The notes below the pieces were generated by a model. That model was not told where the DNA came from. It saw only the letters and a list, made by a program, of their open reading frames with translations, and made no database searches. This document shows, one piece after another, positions 52,864 through 64,000 of a stretch of DNA of 64,000 nt (positions are counted from its first letter, which is position 1; every line of letters begins with the position of its first letter). Origin of the DNA: Stachybotrys elegans (Eukaryota; Ascomycota; Sordariomycetes; Hypocreales; Stachybotryaceae); the NCBI GenBank assembly GCA_020746835.1, contig JAGPNK010000001.1, positions 2,356,001 to 2,420,000 of the forward strand, given 5' to 3'. The position numbers and the translations under genes are program-made.

Positions 52864-55800
52864 TTAGAAAGCAGATCGAGTTCGCAAATCCTGATGGCCT
52901 GGTTAGCACATGCATCAACCCGTCATGCCCACAGCAGGGGGAACTTACCGAAATCTTGCGCTCAATCTCACGGACTGATCGATCAAGCTCTGCAGCAATC
53001 ATCTGCTTTTTATCGTTGGGCAAGAGTGGGTATCTCTCGCACAAATCGCCATCGATGACACCCTTCACAGGCGCGTAGTAACCTCGATACATCAAATGAT
53101 CCCGTCCGGCCAACGGTGCATCCTCCGCCCTCAAGTGCTGCTCGAGGGTTTGGAAGAAATCGGCATCCTCTCGGCTCACAAAAGGTATGAAGACTCCAAT
53201 GGTTCCCATGATTCCGGTCCAGAGAAGCACCTCCTGGCCACCGACAACAAGGTTGGTCTTGGTGATGCTGGTGGGTATGTCCTGAGTGTAGAAATGACAC
53301 AAGAGATCCAACCTATGCGGCGTACCATGGAGATATTCTCGAGCGTTGGTGAGCTGGAGGCCTGTTTCTTCTTCGTCGGCCTCCTCGCTGGCTTTGGATG
53401 GGCAGCGGACAATGAAAACATTGCCAAATTTGTCGCCTCCAGCCGTTGATTCGTAGTCCACCATGGTAGAGCACGTGGTCCAACGTGCAATCGTGTCATC
53501 CGCGAAAGGAATCAACTTATTCGTCACTTGCTTATACGTGACATAGGTGATGCCCTGATGTACGTCGCCGACTATGATACGGTTTCCCTGGGTGTTCAAC
53601 GACACAATCTGTCTCGGCGCCGCTTCCGTCTGAGCCTTGCGCAGCATTTGTCGCATACCAAGGTCATAGATTCGGAGTGTCGTGCCTATGCCCACGAGGA
53701 GTTTGCCATGGAACGCCATCATGGCACGGGGGGGTTCTTCCACCTTGGTCTTGTGAATGAATTCAAGCTCCCGGCCTTGCTCCTGGAAGCGGTACACGTG
53801 AATGTAACCTTCTGAGAAGCTCTGCGGGTTCACGACCATGTCCTTTCCGGTACCGATAACGAGGAAATACTCTCCTTCCTGACTAGTGAAGGGGACAATG
53901 GTAACGCTGACCGCGGCCTCATTCTCTTCCAACTCAACGGTTTGTAGCACGGAAAGCTCATCAACAGGATCGATGATGCTGATGCATGATGCCCAGTGAC
54001 GATTACCTCGAGGATATCCAAACTCCTCAGGAGGGAGGACTTCAGAATGGCCGTTGACTGTTGCGGGATCTGCCAGCAGTTTGGCGCGGAGTGAGGGTGG
54101 GAGGACATTGTAGTCGGCCTCGATGGTATAAAACAAGGGGTGCACGGGGTGCTTGATCAGCTTCTTGGGCGTGTAGGTCAGAGGTACACTCTTCTGGATG
54201 AGTGTATCTCCCAGCTGGTCGATTGCGAAGATTCTAGCTTCAGTTAGCGTTTTGCCACCACCCGGATTGAAACAAAATCATGAAGCAGGTGGTTCTCATC
54301 AGTAGGAACAATTGGTAAAATGCGTATGAGGCCTCACTGTCCGTAGACGTAGGATCCCGTTTTTTCATCATGAGAGCAAGGCAGAAAAAGACAAGACAAG
54401 AAATATGACGTACCGTAACGACTGGCCTTGAATACCAACAATACCCTCTTCGCATTGCTCGCTGGTGAAATTCCAACCCCATTCCAGGTCAACGTAGTTG
54501 AGAGGCGTCACCACAAAACCCTTAGTGATGGGATCGGCATATCCAAGCCAAGGTCGCGAGCTGAGGGCAAGGACGCAGGTGCTTCCCTGGACGATGACCT
54601 GGAAGAGTCGCACGGGTTTGGGACCCAGAAACTTTTGCCTCGTATCAGTCAACTCGCCCGTGACCTCGTCGAGAACAGTTCTCAGATAGACGCCGGAATG
54701 AAGACCAATATGGAGATAAAGGGTAGATCCGCCAGACGATGAATCGTCCATGGCAATAATGGCAAGAGACGTCGGGGTAGCAGTCAAAGCCTGGACCGAT
54801 TTGCTCTCCAGAGTAGAATCGGGGTCGACACTGAGGATACGGACCGTGCAGTCATCGCATCCTATGGCGAGGAAAGAGCTACGCATCCGGCCCTCGGGGA
54901 CATCGCCAAAACTCAAGCAAGTCACTGTTCCAAACAACTCCTTCTTCTCATCGTACTCAGCTAGGGAGCCGTCGCTATCCATCTCAAAGTAGACGAGTTC
55001 ACCCGAACTAAGGGCAATAGCAACTTGGTGTGCATTGGTGGTAGCGGCAACGATGGATCGATGCTGAGGAGCCGGCCATTCATTGACGTTTCCGTTTCGA
55101 ATGTGTCGGATGCCCTTGGGATGGACCTGGATCAGGCCATCCTCACCCAGGAGCTGGGCAGCCAGGGTCGGAACGCTGGTGAGGAATCCAGAGTCACTGA
55201 CCTCCTCGACAGTCTCGCCAATGCTGAGAACGAGAGTACCGTTAGTAAAGGATAGAACAATGAAAGCATCATACTGTTCTTGGTTGTTGAGCTTCAGCGT
55301 CCACACCGCGGATGGAATTCCTGGCAGCTCCGAGGAAACAATCTCGTTCACTTGAAGACCGTGACGGAGCATGCGGAAGGTACTGCGAGGTCCATTTCCA
55401 CACACAGTGTAAACCTGAGGTGCATCCTCGCCCGTCAGGTTGGCCACCTTGCAGTCGATGAGCGGGTTCATGGCTGGTATGCTCTCCACAAGAGCCAAGT
55501 TCTCAAGAGGTCGTGGGTAAAAGTAGACGGGGTCATACGGGGCTCGAGGGTCGGCAGAGAAGTCGTCGCTGGAGAACTCCAGCTCCTCATCATCATCGCC
55601 TAGCTTCTCGAACTGGTAGAAGGCGTAGTTGCCAAACTGACTTGCCACGTAGAGGAAACCGCTCTTCAAGATGCAAAGACTTGATGCCACCGGGACAGTG
55701 TCAAAGTACTTGATCTTTAGCCTTCTGACTTCGCCAGTAGCTTTGCCATCCTCATTCTCAATCATATCGATGATGACCTTGAACAAGTCGCCGTCCTCGG

Positions 55801-56869
55801 TTTGGAGAAGGAAGAAGAAGGCACCAACGTTGCCCTTGAGCTTGTGCATAACTCCGGCAACGACGGTGCGTTTCCTGGAGGGGTCCTCTGTGGGACCACG
55901 GCGTCTGGGAATAGGGACACGGAAAGCTTCCTGGTTCGAATGGCGATAGGTGATGTTTTCTTCGCCACAGACCAGAACACCGCTGGGGCCATCGTTGCCT
56001 CCGGGGACTTGAAACAGCAGCGAGGCGGTCGAGTCCACAGGTTCAGACCACTTCCGCACAACGTGGTTCAGTCCGAGATCGAGCTCGTAGTACACCAGCT
56101 GCGTCTCCAATTCTTGCATAGCTTGGCCAGTGGCATCTTGGTCGGCCTCTGAGTAGTCCACCTCGAGGGCAGCGAAGACCGGGTTGGCATAGCCGACATC
56201 CAGTGCGACCATGGAGATGACAAGAACCCCGGGCTTGTGGGCTTCGAGAGGCGACGAGATGGTCAGCTCGGCCTGGGAATTGCGGTTAAGCACGTAGACG
56301 AGCTTGTTCTTCTCCGTAGAGGCCACCAGGCAGGCTCTGCCCTTGGGGTCACACGCAAGGTATTCGCCGGGGACGACTCTTCGAACACCCGACTTGCCAT
56401 ATGTCTCCAGATGCAGCCTGCTAAAACGGTTCTCAGAGGGCAGATATTCGATGATTGTGATGCGACCAGAGTCTGTCGACAAGATCAGGTAATCTGTATA
56501 CAAAGACGCGTCAGCTCGTGTTCAAGAGGCAATCAGCCGAGCGCGTGAAGCGCGATTTGTCTACCGAGTAGGGTGGCGCTTCGGCATCACTCAGTGACAT
56601 TCTCAGAGACGGGAGGGGGACTCACCTTTATTGCTCCCGGCCAGCCGGAAGGCGGCAATGGACCGAATGATGCCAAAGACATCGTGAGAGAGTAGGGTGA
56701 TGACCTTTCCCTGGGAGGGATCAGGGCGTAGGAGGCTAAGTCGCGAGCCAGCGCCAGTGATAATAAGCTGCTCTTTGGTGCCTGCGAACTGGCCCAGGAC
56801 CGCTTGGACGATGTTGGAAGGGCTCTGGATCGTCAGGGAGTACAGGAACATGTTCGACGTGGTCGCCAT
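52864..56869 (-). CDS. RSE1: RSE1 / SF3B3 (SAP130), U2 snRNP SF3b subunit
   Basis: Beta-propeller scaffold of the SF3b complex that recognises the intron branch site. The exons are 56626-56869, 54414-56493, 52949-54233 and 52864-52890, giving 1211 aa, matching the usual 1200-1220. The start [28 protein letters not shown] and the block [15 protein letters not shown] are typical. [25 protein letters not shown] and [18 protein letters not shown] also fit. [18 protein letters not shown] sequence (here [16 protein letters not shown]) and REIERKIS mark the CPSF_A end. The final exon is 27 nt and supplies DLRTRSAF. The 180-nt second intron and 132-nt first intron are longer than most in this window. 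It is divergent from MSS51. Confidence 0.96.
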
Positions 56870-57211
56870 GTTTGCGGCTGGGCGCAGTCAAGCCTGCGCG
56901 GCTCTCAGAGGCTCGTAACGGCCGATTGAATGGTTTGGTAGGATCGCGTTGAAGCTGCCTGATGGAGCTCCATAGTAAACAATTTCTGAAGCCTTTGCTC
57001 CCGCGAGGTTGCTTTAGTCCCAAAACTTTTGGTGCTCACGGCTCGGGATTAACTATAGTGCGGCGCACGCATGCCTGTACTGCCTGTAGCGGCCCTGTGG
57101 GTGCGGCTAGCGTGGATCGGCCTTGCTCTGGGCTTGGGACTCGAAATAATCACACCATACCGTCAAGATCGACTCGCCAGAAGGACCCTTATCTGCCCCA
57201 ACAGCTGCAGC
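56870..57211. promoter_or_regulatory. Divergent promoter region RSE1 / MSS51
   Basis: A 342-bp spacer between start codons, assuming MSS51 starts at 57212. An in-frame ATG at 57071 falls inside it and would shorten the spacer to 201 bp. Confidence 0.4.
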
Positions 57212-58851
57212 ATGGAGCCGACGCTGCGCCGAGCAGCCATCAAGTCCTGCGGGCACTGCCTTGCACCGCTTCGGAGCCAATTGGTCACTCCGGCAGCGAG
57301 GGCAGCCTGGGCCAGGCACTCGACCAGAAGCATACGAAGCTTTCGCACCGCAGCACCGGCAGGACTCAACCAGGCCTCAGCGGCCGCTGGCACCAAATCC
57401 GGAGACTTCAGCTTCAGCTCCAACGGCAATCGTGCGGCCGAAGGCAAAGGCTTGGAGACTCCTAAGCTGCGGCTGAGCCAAGATGACCTCTTCCACCCGT
57501 TCTCCTCGTCGCCCGTCCCCGAATTCCGACGTCGAGCCGCCTTTATGAGACAGCACGCCTACTGCCCTCACCCCGACCATCACGCTACCAAGATGCCGAC
57601 CGTCGCGGCCAAGCCCGAGGATGCTGCGACAACAGCCGAAGCAACCATGGCTCCCGCGCATGTCGACTTTGAGTGCCCCGATTGCGGCTTCCCGGTCTAT
57701 TGCAGCAAGGAGCACTGGATGGATCACTACGAGGAGCATCTCGAGATCTGTGACACCCTCCGACAGATCAACGAGGATGATCATGACCTTCGATCTGGCC
57801 GCGTCTTCCAGGAGGGTAACCTGCCGGACACGCAGCCTGATGAGTCTGCTGTCAACATGACCAACTGGGACACCTTCATGTACACCAGAGAGTTTGAGGC
57901 GGTCAACTCGGATCGCCAGATGAGGCAGATTACGCGCCTGCTCACCTACCCAATCACCATTGCCAGCGTTCTGCACGAACTCAGCCCATACACCATCAAG
58001 GCCGGAGAGCGACTGACGGTGGAGGGCCTCAAGAGCTTTAGCGGTAAGGATATTTCACCCAACCCCTCACGCTCATGATGCATGAACTGATGAGCGCAGC
58101 CCTGAGGTACAACTTGCACCCTCCCAAGACCGGCCGAGGTGCCGGCGTCGACCAGATCAGGCCTGAACCGCCAGCAGTCAGAATCTTTGTGCTTGGCGCC
58201 CGCGCAGAGTCTTCCCTGCCGCGCTCTGCCTGGATCCAGCTGTCGCACATGTTCCCCGAAGCGAGGCTGCACCTCGTCTTTATCGGACCCGAGAGCATGG
58301 CCAACCGCGACGACGAGTTCCCTCTGCCTGAGCGAACGGCGTCGAACCCCTTTGGCGCCGTTGTGGAGGATCGGATATGGCACAAGCTGAAGATCAGCAC
58401 GATTGTGGACTACTACCACACCGTCCACAAGACGGGCTACTTTGCTCCCTACGACCCCTACTTTGACTGCTTCATGCTCTTCCACCCTGGTCTGGGACAC
58501 CCCGCCAGCTCGCACGAGTGGGAGGAGACGCTGCCTCTGCTGCTGGAGACGAAGCTTCCCATCATCAGCACAGGATACACGCAGTTTGACTTGGAACGAG
58601 ATGTCGAGTTTGTCCACAAGAAGTCTGGGGGCGAATTCGACGTGTTGCTGGAGCCGGGCGAGAACATCTTCCGAAGCTTGAGATGGGACCTCAACGACCT
58701 CGATCCTCAGGATATCAGCTGCGGTAACTGGGGTGTCTGGGCGTTCCGAGGCAAGAGGTATGACATGATAACTGGCCCGAAAGAAAACATTTCCTCTCTC
58801 GATGATGCTAACAATGATCACAGATACGAGGCGACGACAAAGGATGAATAG
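57212..58851 (+). CDS. MSS51: MSS51, mitochondrial COX1 translation activator with MYND-type zinc finger
   Basis: In yeast Mss51 activates COX1 mRNA translation and binds newly made Cox1. The exons are 57212-58043, 58100-58757 and 58824-58851 (28 nt), giving 505 aa. I start at MEPTLRRAAIKSCGHC because the following 50 residues are Arg/Ala/Ser-rich without acids, a good mitochondrial presequence. An in-frame ATG at 57071 would add 47 hydrophobic residues that look non-coding. The zinc-finger region runs from AYCPHPDHH to FECPDCGFPVYCSKEHWMDHYEEHLEIC. Downstream family blocks include TNWDTFMYTREFEAVNSDRQMRQITRLLTYP, RIFVLGARAESSLP and FHPGLGHP. The last intron (66 nt, GCTAAC branch site) is in frame and stop-free, so read-through models would be wrong there. 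Confidence 0.92.
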
Positions 58852-59338
58852 TAGGTGGGCTCATTTCGGCAACTTGACAGTGGTGGTAGGAGGCCACCCA
58901 TGTACCTATACTGTAGAAAGCTTGTATACTGCATCTGTGGAAGGGAATCAGGCCTAGTTCTTGGCGGATATGATAGATCACTCCAATACCATTGCATTTC
59001 GCAACAATATTGCAGCTGCCGACGTGTCGCTTTGCTGCATGTCGTCCAACAAAGTTTCAACCTGCATATTTAGGAGGGTGATGGTGCAGGCGCACGGTTC
59101 AGGCGGCTCAACCCACCACACCGCTACCGACAGCAAGTACATCCATATCATGTCATCCATGAGCGTGGATGCACCTACCCGGCCTCGTGCATATCAAACT
59201 TAAACCCAACCTCACAAACGTCTCGAAACTCACACCCCGAACATCCGCCTCTCCCTCCCTCTCTACGACGGCGACGGTTGCGTAAAATACGGCTTCTTGC
59301 TCGGCCATGGTCCTCCGGGGGACTAGCTACCGCCTGCC
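58852..59338. other. Intergenic region MSS51 / PXA gene
   Basis: A 487-bp spacer between genes in the same orientation. It presumably holds the MSS51 3' UTR and the PXA promoter. No other feature was recognised. Confidence 0.4.
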
Positions 59339-62300
59339 ATGACCGCAGCGCCCGCCCGGGCATCAACCCCCCGCCCCTCTCATCCCTCGAACCCGACCTC
59401 GAACCCGACCTCGACCAGCTCCGCCGCTCCGGCCGTCAGTTCTGCCGCCGCCGGGCGCCGCCAGTCCCGGCAGTCCTCCGTCGATCCCCTCTCCGACCGC
59501 GGCACCACCCTGCTGATACGCCGCACTCTCTGCCCGCAGCAGCTGGGCGACAAGGCCCGTGATGTGCAGACCCCCATCGAGGAGCTGCTGCCACCGCTGA
59601 CGAGCTCCAACGACGTCGATCTGCAGCTTTATGCCTTTCTGGCCATTATTCTACGCGAGTTTGTCCAGACTTGGTACGGCAGGATCACCACCGACGAGAC
59701 GTTCGTGGCCGAGATTGTCCACATCATCGCCCACTGCACTCGAGCACTGGAGCAGAGGTGTAGGACGCTAGACCTGGAGAGCCTCCTCCTGGACGAGATA
59801 CCTGATCTCCTAGATCGCCACATCACTGGTGAGCTGCCAGGCCAGTTCTACCCACCGACGTACAGCTGCTGATACATGTCACCAGCCTATCGCACAGCTC
59901 ACCAACCCGTCTCGCAACCGCCCGTCCAGGTTGACCCTCGGGAGATATACCATTCGCTGTGCCCCCTCCCTCCCCTCTCGCCCGTGCCTCGCCCAGGTCA
60001 CTCGGCCTCGGCAGCTGAGCAGGAAGCTAATGAGAAGGATTATCGTCAGCTCCTGGTCCAGGGCGTGCTCGCACTCCTGCTCCCGACTGAGGACTTGGAG
60101 AACCCCTGCCTGACGTCCTTGGTCGGCCAGATCCTGTCAGAGCTCATCATTGGTAATGTGATAGCCAATAAAGCTTCGCAGCCATGGCTCCTGTTCGAGG
60201 CAATATGCATCCTGGGCCGCCTGGGCACCACACGCAAGGAAAAGAAGTCACAGGATGGCGCAGGGCCCAGCGCAGGACCCTCCTCTAATCCCAAAGTCAC
60301 GACGAAGCCGCGGCCAAAGTGGTCAGTTCAGGGCCTGTTTGTCTCGGTCATTCAGTTCGGGATCCTTGCATTCGCCTCGATCCGCTTCGTTATCGTCGCC
60401 TTAGTCATGTCATCGTCCGTACCGTCGAGGTTCTCATTCGCCGACGAGAAGGGGGGCGTGGCAGACCATCATGCAACGGAACCGAAGCAACCCGTGGTTA
60501 TACGAGACAAGGCCCCCGTCCTAGCTTTCGGGGTCTGGTCATGCATCAGCAATCTCATAGAGCTACACCTCCGGATGCCCTGGCTGAATGGTTTCTTGTC
60601 GCTACTCCAAGCTGGGGCCATCTACGGCCCAGGGACCATGGCAGGCCTCGATAGTCCACTTGACAGGTAAGAAAAGACGCCTCACTTTGTTTCAGAGACG
60701 CACCCCTCCTCCTCCTCTTGTCTTTCTTCCACCTGCCTCTCACTCCCCCTTCATGTCATCCTTCCAACCCACAGTCGTCCGGCGCATCTGATCCCATCTC
60801 GTCACCGCGCATGAAGTCCAAGTCACTGGACCTGGAGCTGCTCCAGTGAGCGTCCAGAACAGGGTACCAGCAGCAGCAGCCACTACCAGCGTGGAGGTCA
60901 GACCCCCCCTCCTCTATCTCACCTCTACATCCATCGACCCTCCGAGCCCCCCCGCAGTGAAGCAGGTCCTAAGCGCAGGCATCAAGCGATGGCGGCAGAT
61001 TGCTGACCCAAAAGCTCCGTCGAATATGCAGCACGACGGAAGAGGAGAGGAGAAGCCTCCCAAGCCTCTCACATGACGCATGTCTGGGCTGCGTCGTCCC
61101 GCTGGCCAATCGAATGCCGCAGCGCGACTTCTGCATTCCTATTGCTCAGATAAAGGCACATTTTCGGACCACTCATCCACCACAACTTATTTTACGCGCC
61201 CAGTGTGACCAGGGTTCGACCAAGTACTACGGCGACGGTCACATTCACGCACATACTCACATACATACACACACACACACACTCACTCACTCACCCACCC
61301 ATGCGCTCCATACTCCATGCACATACATACATACATACACATGCACCATAACGCACACCACACCCCCCTGCTGCGCAGCCATTGCAAGATTAACGACACT
61401 TGTCGTCTTGCTCCCTCTTCTGCCGCGCCATCCGGAAACGGTTACTGAGGGCAACCCAGTCATCGGTCAACTACAGCCCTGATCCTTACTGCGGATCGTC
61501 GATGGCTTCTTTTCTTCCAATGACCTGAACCACGGACCCGATTCTTCCCTTGGAAGCTGAGCAGTCACCAGACCATCCCTTGATGCCATCTCCATTGCCG
61601 AGTGGCTTCGCCGGAGGAGGGGCGACCAGCCCGACCTGCGTGTCTTGCTCCATACCCTTCAAGTGGTCGTATTGTGCGCCCCAAATCACACCCTCTTTGC
61701 CTCCTCTTCACCCTCCATTCGTCATTTTCAACCAACCCATCTAGCCCTGGGTGATGGGGCTTCTGCAGCTTTGCATGCTACCTTTCCCCGCATTGCCGTA
61801 TCATCATGTCTCGCAGCCGTCCAATCTCTACGATGCCGCGATGGACTCTGTTGTATTAAGCCGGCGGTCACCGCCTCACACATTCCCACAATGGTGGCTT
61901 GCCCCGTCACTCGATGGGAGAGCGAGACCAACCACCAGACCCTTCATCCAACACTATACTCACCTCCCCATTCTCCTCCTCCTCGGCCCACTCGCTGTTA
62001 CTCTCACGGACGTCGAACAAGGCAAGCCCCCCCATGGCTAACCATTCTCTTCAGGCTCCTCTCCTACCATATCCGGTCCATCCTCTCACCCTCCCGCCTC
62101 CCACCCCTCCTGCGCACCCTCCGGGGCGTCCTTTTCCCCAACAACGCTCCAGGCACCTCGTCCTTGTTCCCACCGTCGTCGGAAGCCGAGCTGCACGCTT
62201 TACGCCGCAGGGCCGCTAGTGCTCTTTGGGGCCTACTTCCGACCCAGGTGGGCAGGCTCTACTTTGGCGGCCGCTTATGGCGCCGCGAGGATCCCGGCGA

Positions 62301-62463
62301 TGAGGCCATGGTCGACGAGGTAGAGGGTCTCTTGATGGTCCTCTCGGATGAGTACTGCAACAAGCACCTCATGTACGGCATCTTGGAGCTCATTCTCGTG
62401 CGCCTGATGCCCGAGCTCAGCGAGAAATCCGTCGTGGAGCTGTGGGACGAGCGGTTGGGTTGA
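59339..62463 (+). CDS. PXA-domain protein (PX-associated, endosomal/vacuolar trafficking type)
   Basis: The exons are 59339-59828, 59886-60666 and 62055-62463, giving 559 aa. The PXA domain begins around TLLIRRTLCPQQLGDKARDVQTPIEELLPPLTSSNDVD and includes FVQTWYGRIT, DEIPDLLDRHI and YRTAHQPVSQ. It extends to LVGQILSELIIGNVIANKASQPWLLFEAI. A hydrophobic stretch (SVIQFGILAFASIRFVIVAL) follows. The C-terminal block LLSYHIRSILSPSRLPPLLRTLRGVLFPNNAPG continues directly after LDSPLDR once the 1388-nt intron is removed; the split Arg codon (AG/G) and frame fit. The ending YGILELILVRLMPELSEKSV is typical. PXA proteins act in endosome or vacuole membrane contacts; there is no PX or RGS domain here. 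The N-terminal 65 residues are Ser/Pro/Ala-rich. Confidence 0.85.
60667..62054 (+). other. Unusually long (1388 nt) intron of the PXA gene
   Basis: The donor GTAAGA at 60667 and the acceptor TTCAG at 62050-62054, with GCTAAC 17 nt upstream of the exon, fit the frame on both sides. The content is C/T-rich with CA/ACAT/CTCA repeats (61251-61350) and no transposon features. A phase-incompatible stretch after the CACAG near 60776 reads like 24 coding residues (SSGASDPISSPRMKSKSLDL). It could be an alternative exon or chance. Confidence 0.6.
61251..61350. repeat. CA / ACAT / CTCA compound microsatellite
   Basis: A mixed run of ACAT, CA and CTCA units, then another ACATACAT block, lies inside the long PXA-gene intron. 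Confidence 0.85.
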
Positions 62464-64000
62464 TAAAGGGGTTACATCAGACAGCATGTCATGACGTGTG
62501 TTTACGAATTGATGATTTTTTAAGATAAATTTCTTGCCAACCGACACGGAGGAGGAAAGATGACGTTTTTCAAATGCACAAATGCCGCCCAGAGTCGTAT
62601 TTGGAGTCTATCGGGAATAATGGTAGCTGCCTTGTCTCAGACGCCAATCCATTCCATCACAACATCTCCCTTGCCCTTATGGCGACCATGTGCGAGCCAC
62701 AGACAGGCACCAGGGTGCGCAAACCACCCGACGCTCATCGTGTATCATAGGAGGTTTCCCCAGATTGCGTGCCCTTTGTTTGAGCAAGCAAAAGCTCCCC
62801 GTTTCCCTTCCCAAATGCAAGCCCCCCCTATTATTCCCCCATTGCCCCTGCCACTCCCTGAAGACCCTGCCCACGAGATGTGGGAAAAAGATGGAAAATA
62901 TAGGTCGAGAAGAAAAAAAAAAGATATGCAAGCATGAACATAGTCTGAATATAGCCCATTGAGAGAGAAGAAGAAGAAGAAGAAGAAAAGAATAAACAAT
63001 AAGAAATATGCCCTGAGTGCTTCTGAACTGTGAAGTTCGTTGCCCATTCTTATCCCGACCTGCCTACCATTCCTCGTTTGCCCCCGATGAAGGGGGCTAA
63101 GATAGTACAATGGTTCCCAGTCAATCCCTTGGAGATGCAAGACACAGATGAAACAGAGAAGAAGAAAGAAAAGAAAAGAAAAAGAAACGAAAAACCACAG
63201 GTACGAGAAGGAAGTAAAAGTAGATGAGGGGACAGAAAAAAGAAAGCCGAAAGGACCAGTCCACAAAACGTCAAAGTTCTCCTGCAGCGTATCCGGGCCG
63301 CGCGAGCAGCTGGGTAGAATTCTTGGATGGGGAATGATCAGGGTATAAGATAATGATAATGTTGTTGTTTTCACCCGTGGGGATTGTTCTTTCGCGTGCC
63401 TTTTTTTCTCTCTCTTCCCCCTCTTTCGCTGTCGCTGTCATCTCCTCACTCACCATCTCGCCAATGAGAAGTACGGACTGGCCCTCGTGGGGTTTTTGTT
63501 TTTGTTGCTTTGAGTAATGATATTTTGCTGTCGTTGCCGATGCTCTGTTGCCAGAATATATGGAGAATGCTCTCCCTCTTTTTCTTGTAAATGAAAAGCC
63601 AAGCGTTGGCTGAATTCCATGGGCTTGCGCGCCAATATATATGTCTCGATCGAATCATCGAGCAGGATTGTGCCTGAGGTCAAGTATGCGCACTAACGCG
63701 CCATTGCCGGTTGTCGGTTGTTGAAGAGATAGGTATGCCGAACAGCTGTGGTTTAGCCACGCTTCGTATCGTGCGCGTTGCGAGCCGTTGTGCGAAGAGT
63801 TACTAGAATGAGGTGTGTGGGTGATGTGTCGTGCTACACTCTGTGTCACACTGTACCCTGCAGATATGAAAGAGGCATTCGTGGGGGCGAGTGACGACTC
63901 CCAAGAATCATCTATCTCTCCCAGTCCAGCCGTCAGCTCGATTCCATCAGTACCTCAGTTGCCTGCGGCATCTCGGTATCCCCTTCGGGGATCCTGGATA
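62464..64000. other. Terminal 1.5-kb region without a supportable gene
   Basis: This is A/T-richer than the rest of the window, with A-runs (62914-62926), a GAA run (62961-62990) and pyrimidine-rich segments near 63400-63450. ORFs on the minus strand are Phe/Ser-rich products of the purine runs. It may hold the PXA 3' UTR and the UTR or promoter of a gene beyond the edge. Confidence 0.45.
62961..62990. repeat. GAA trinucleotide run
   Basis: GAGA followed by about seven AAG/GAA units; purine-rich on the plus strand, within the gene-free right end of the window. Confidence 0.85.

Noticed and set aside
57071..57211. Upstream in-frame ATG of MSS51 giving a 47-residue hydrophobic extension
   Set aside because: The extension would mask the basic mitochondrial presequence beginning at 57212 and the bases look like a 5' leader. 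It is kept only as an alternative start.
62745..63374. 209-codon Phe-rich ORF on the minus strand near the right end
   Set aside because: It is produced by purine/pyrimidine runs (GAA and A repeats). The apparent membrane-like Phe and Leu stretches are repeat translations, not a protein family.

Overview
This window looks like nuclear DNA from a filamentous ascomycete (Pezizomycotina, most likely Sordariomycetes, tentatively Hypocreales). The evidence is the dense gene packing on both strands and the small introns, mostly 48-180 nt, with GTRAGT-type donors and CTAAC or CTGAC branch sites. Low-complexity intergenic DNA and fungus-specific gene families (IAH1, CTK3, MSS51, PXA and CorA-like proteins) point the same way. 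I see no transposase, long terminal repeat, rRNA, convincing tRNA or CRISPR array. Most of the window is core housekeeping sequence, not an accessory island. I resolved about 39 introns by reading splice sites and checking that the phases close.

Layout, with strand: UTP10 (-, 3' end outside the window); IAH1-type esterase (+); conserved 610-aa protein of unknown function (+); isochorismatase-family hydrolase (-); MDN1/midasin (-, one 14.8-kb reading frame); mitochondrial bL12m (+); CTK3 (-); pyrroline-5-carboxylate reductase (+); HAT1 (-); LMBR1-domain membrane protein (+); CorA-like protein (-); single-pass cysteine-rich surface protein (+); PKA catalytic subunit (-); two small cysteine-rich proteins (+, +); L-type lectin (-); TIM13 (+); NSRP1-like splicing regulator (-); LysM protein with a cysteine finger (+); RSE1/SF3B3 (-); MSS51 (+); PXA-domain protein (+). 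The last 1.5 kb has no gene I can support.

Functional themes recur but there is no gene-cluster logic. UTP10 and MDN1 act in ribosome biogenesis. RSE1 and the NSRP1-like protein act in splicing. CTK3 and HAT1 act in transcription and chromatin. bL12m, TIM13 and MSS51 are mitochondrial. PKA is the nutrient-signalling kinase. Many neighbours are divergent pairs sharing a promoter region (UTP10/IAH1, MDN1/bL12m, CTK3/P5CR, HAT1/LMBR1, lectin/TIM13, NSRP1/LysM, RSE1/MSS51).

The most novel observation is the pair of small proteins at 45502-45690 and 46512-46841. They share a C-terminal module of six cysteines and one histidine, with an identical 11-residue central spacing and otherwise unrelated N-termini. 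Other points worth a look are a 1.39-kb intron in the PXA gene, a 323-aa receptor-like surface protein behind a 2.1-kb gene-free region, an intracellular-looking LysM protein with a RING-like cysteine cluster, and AGGTACCT palindromes found only in two divergent promoters.
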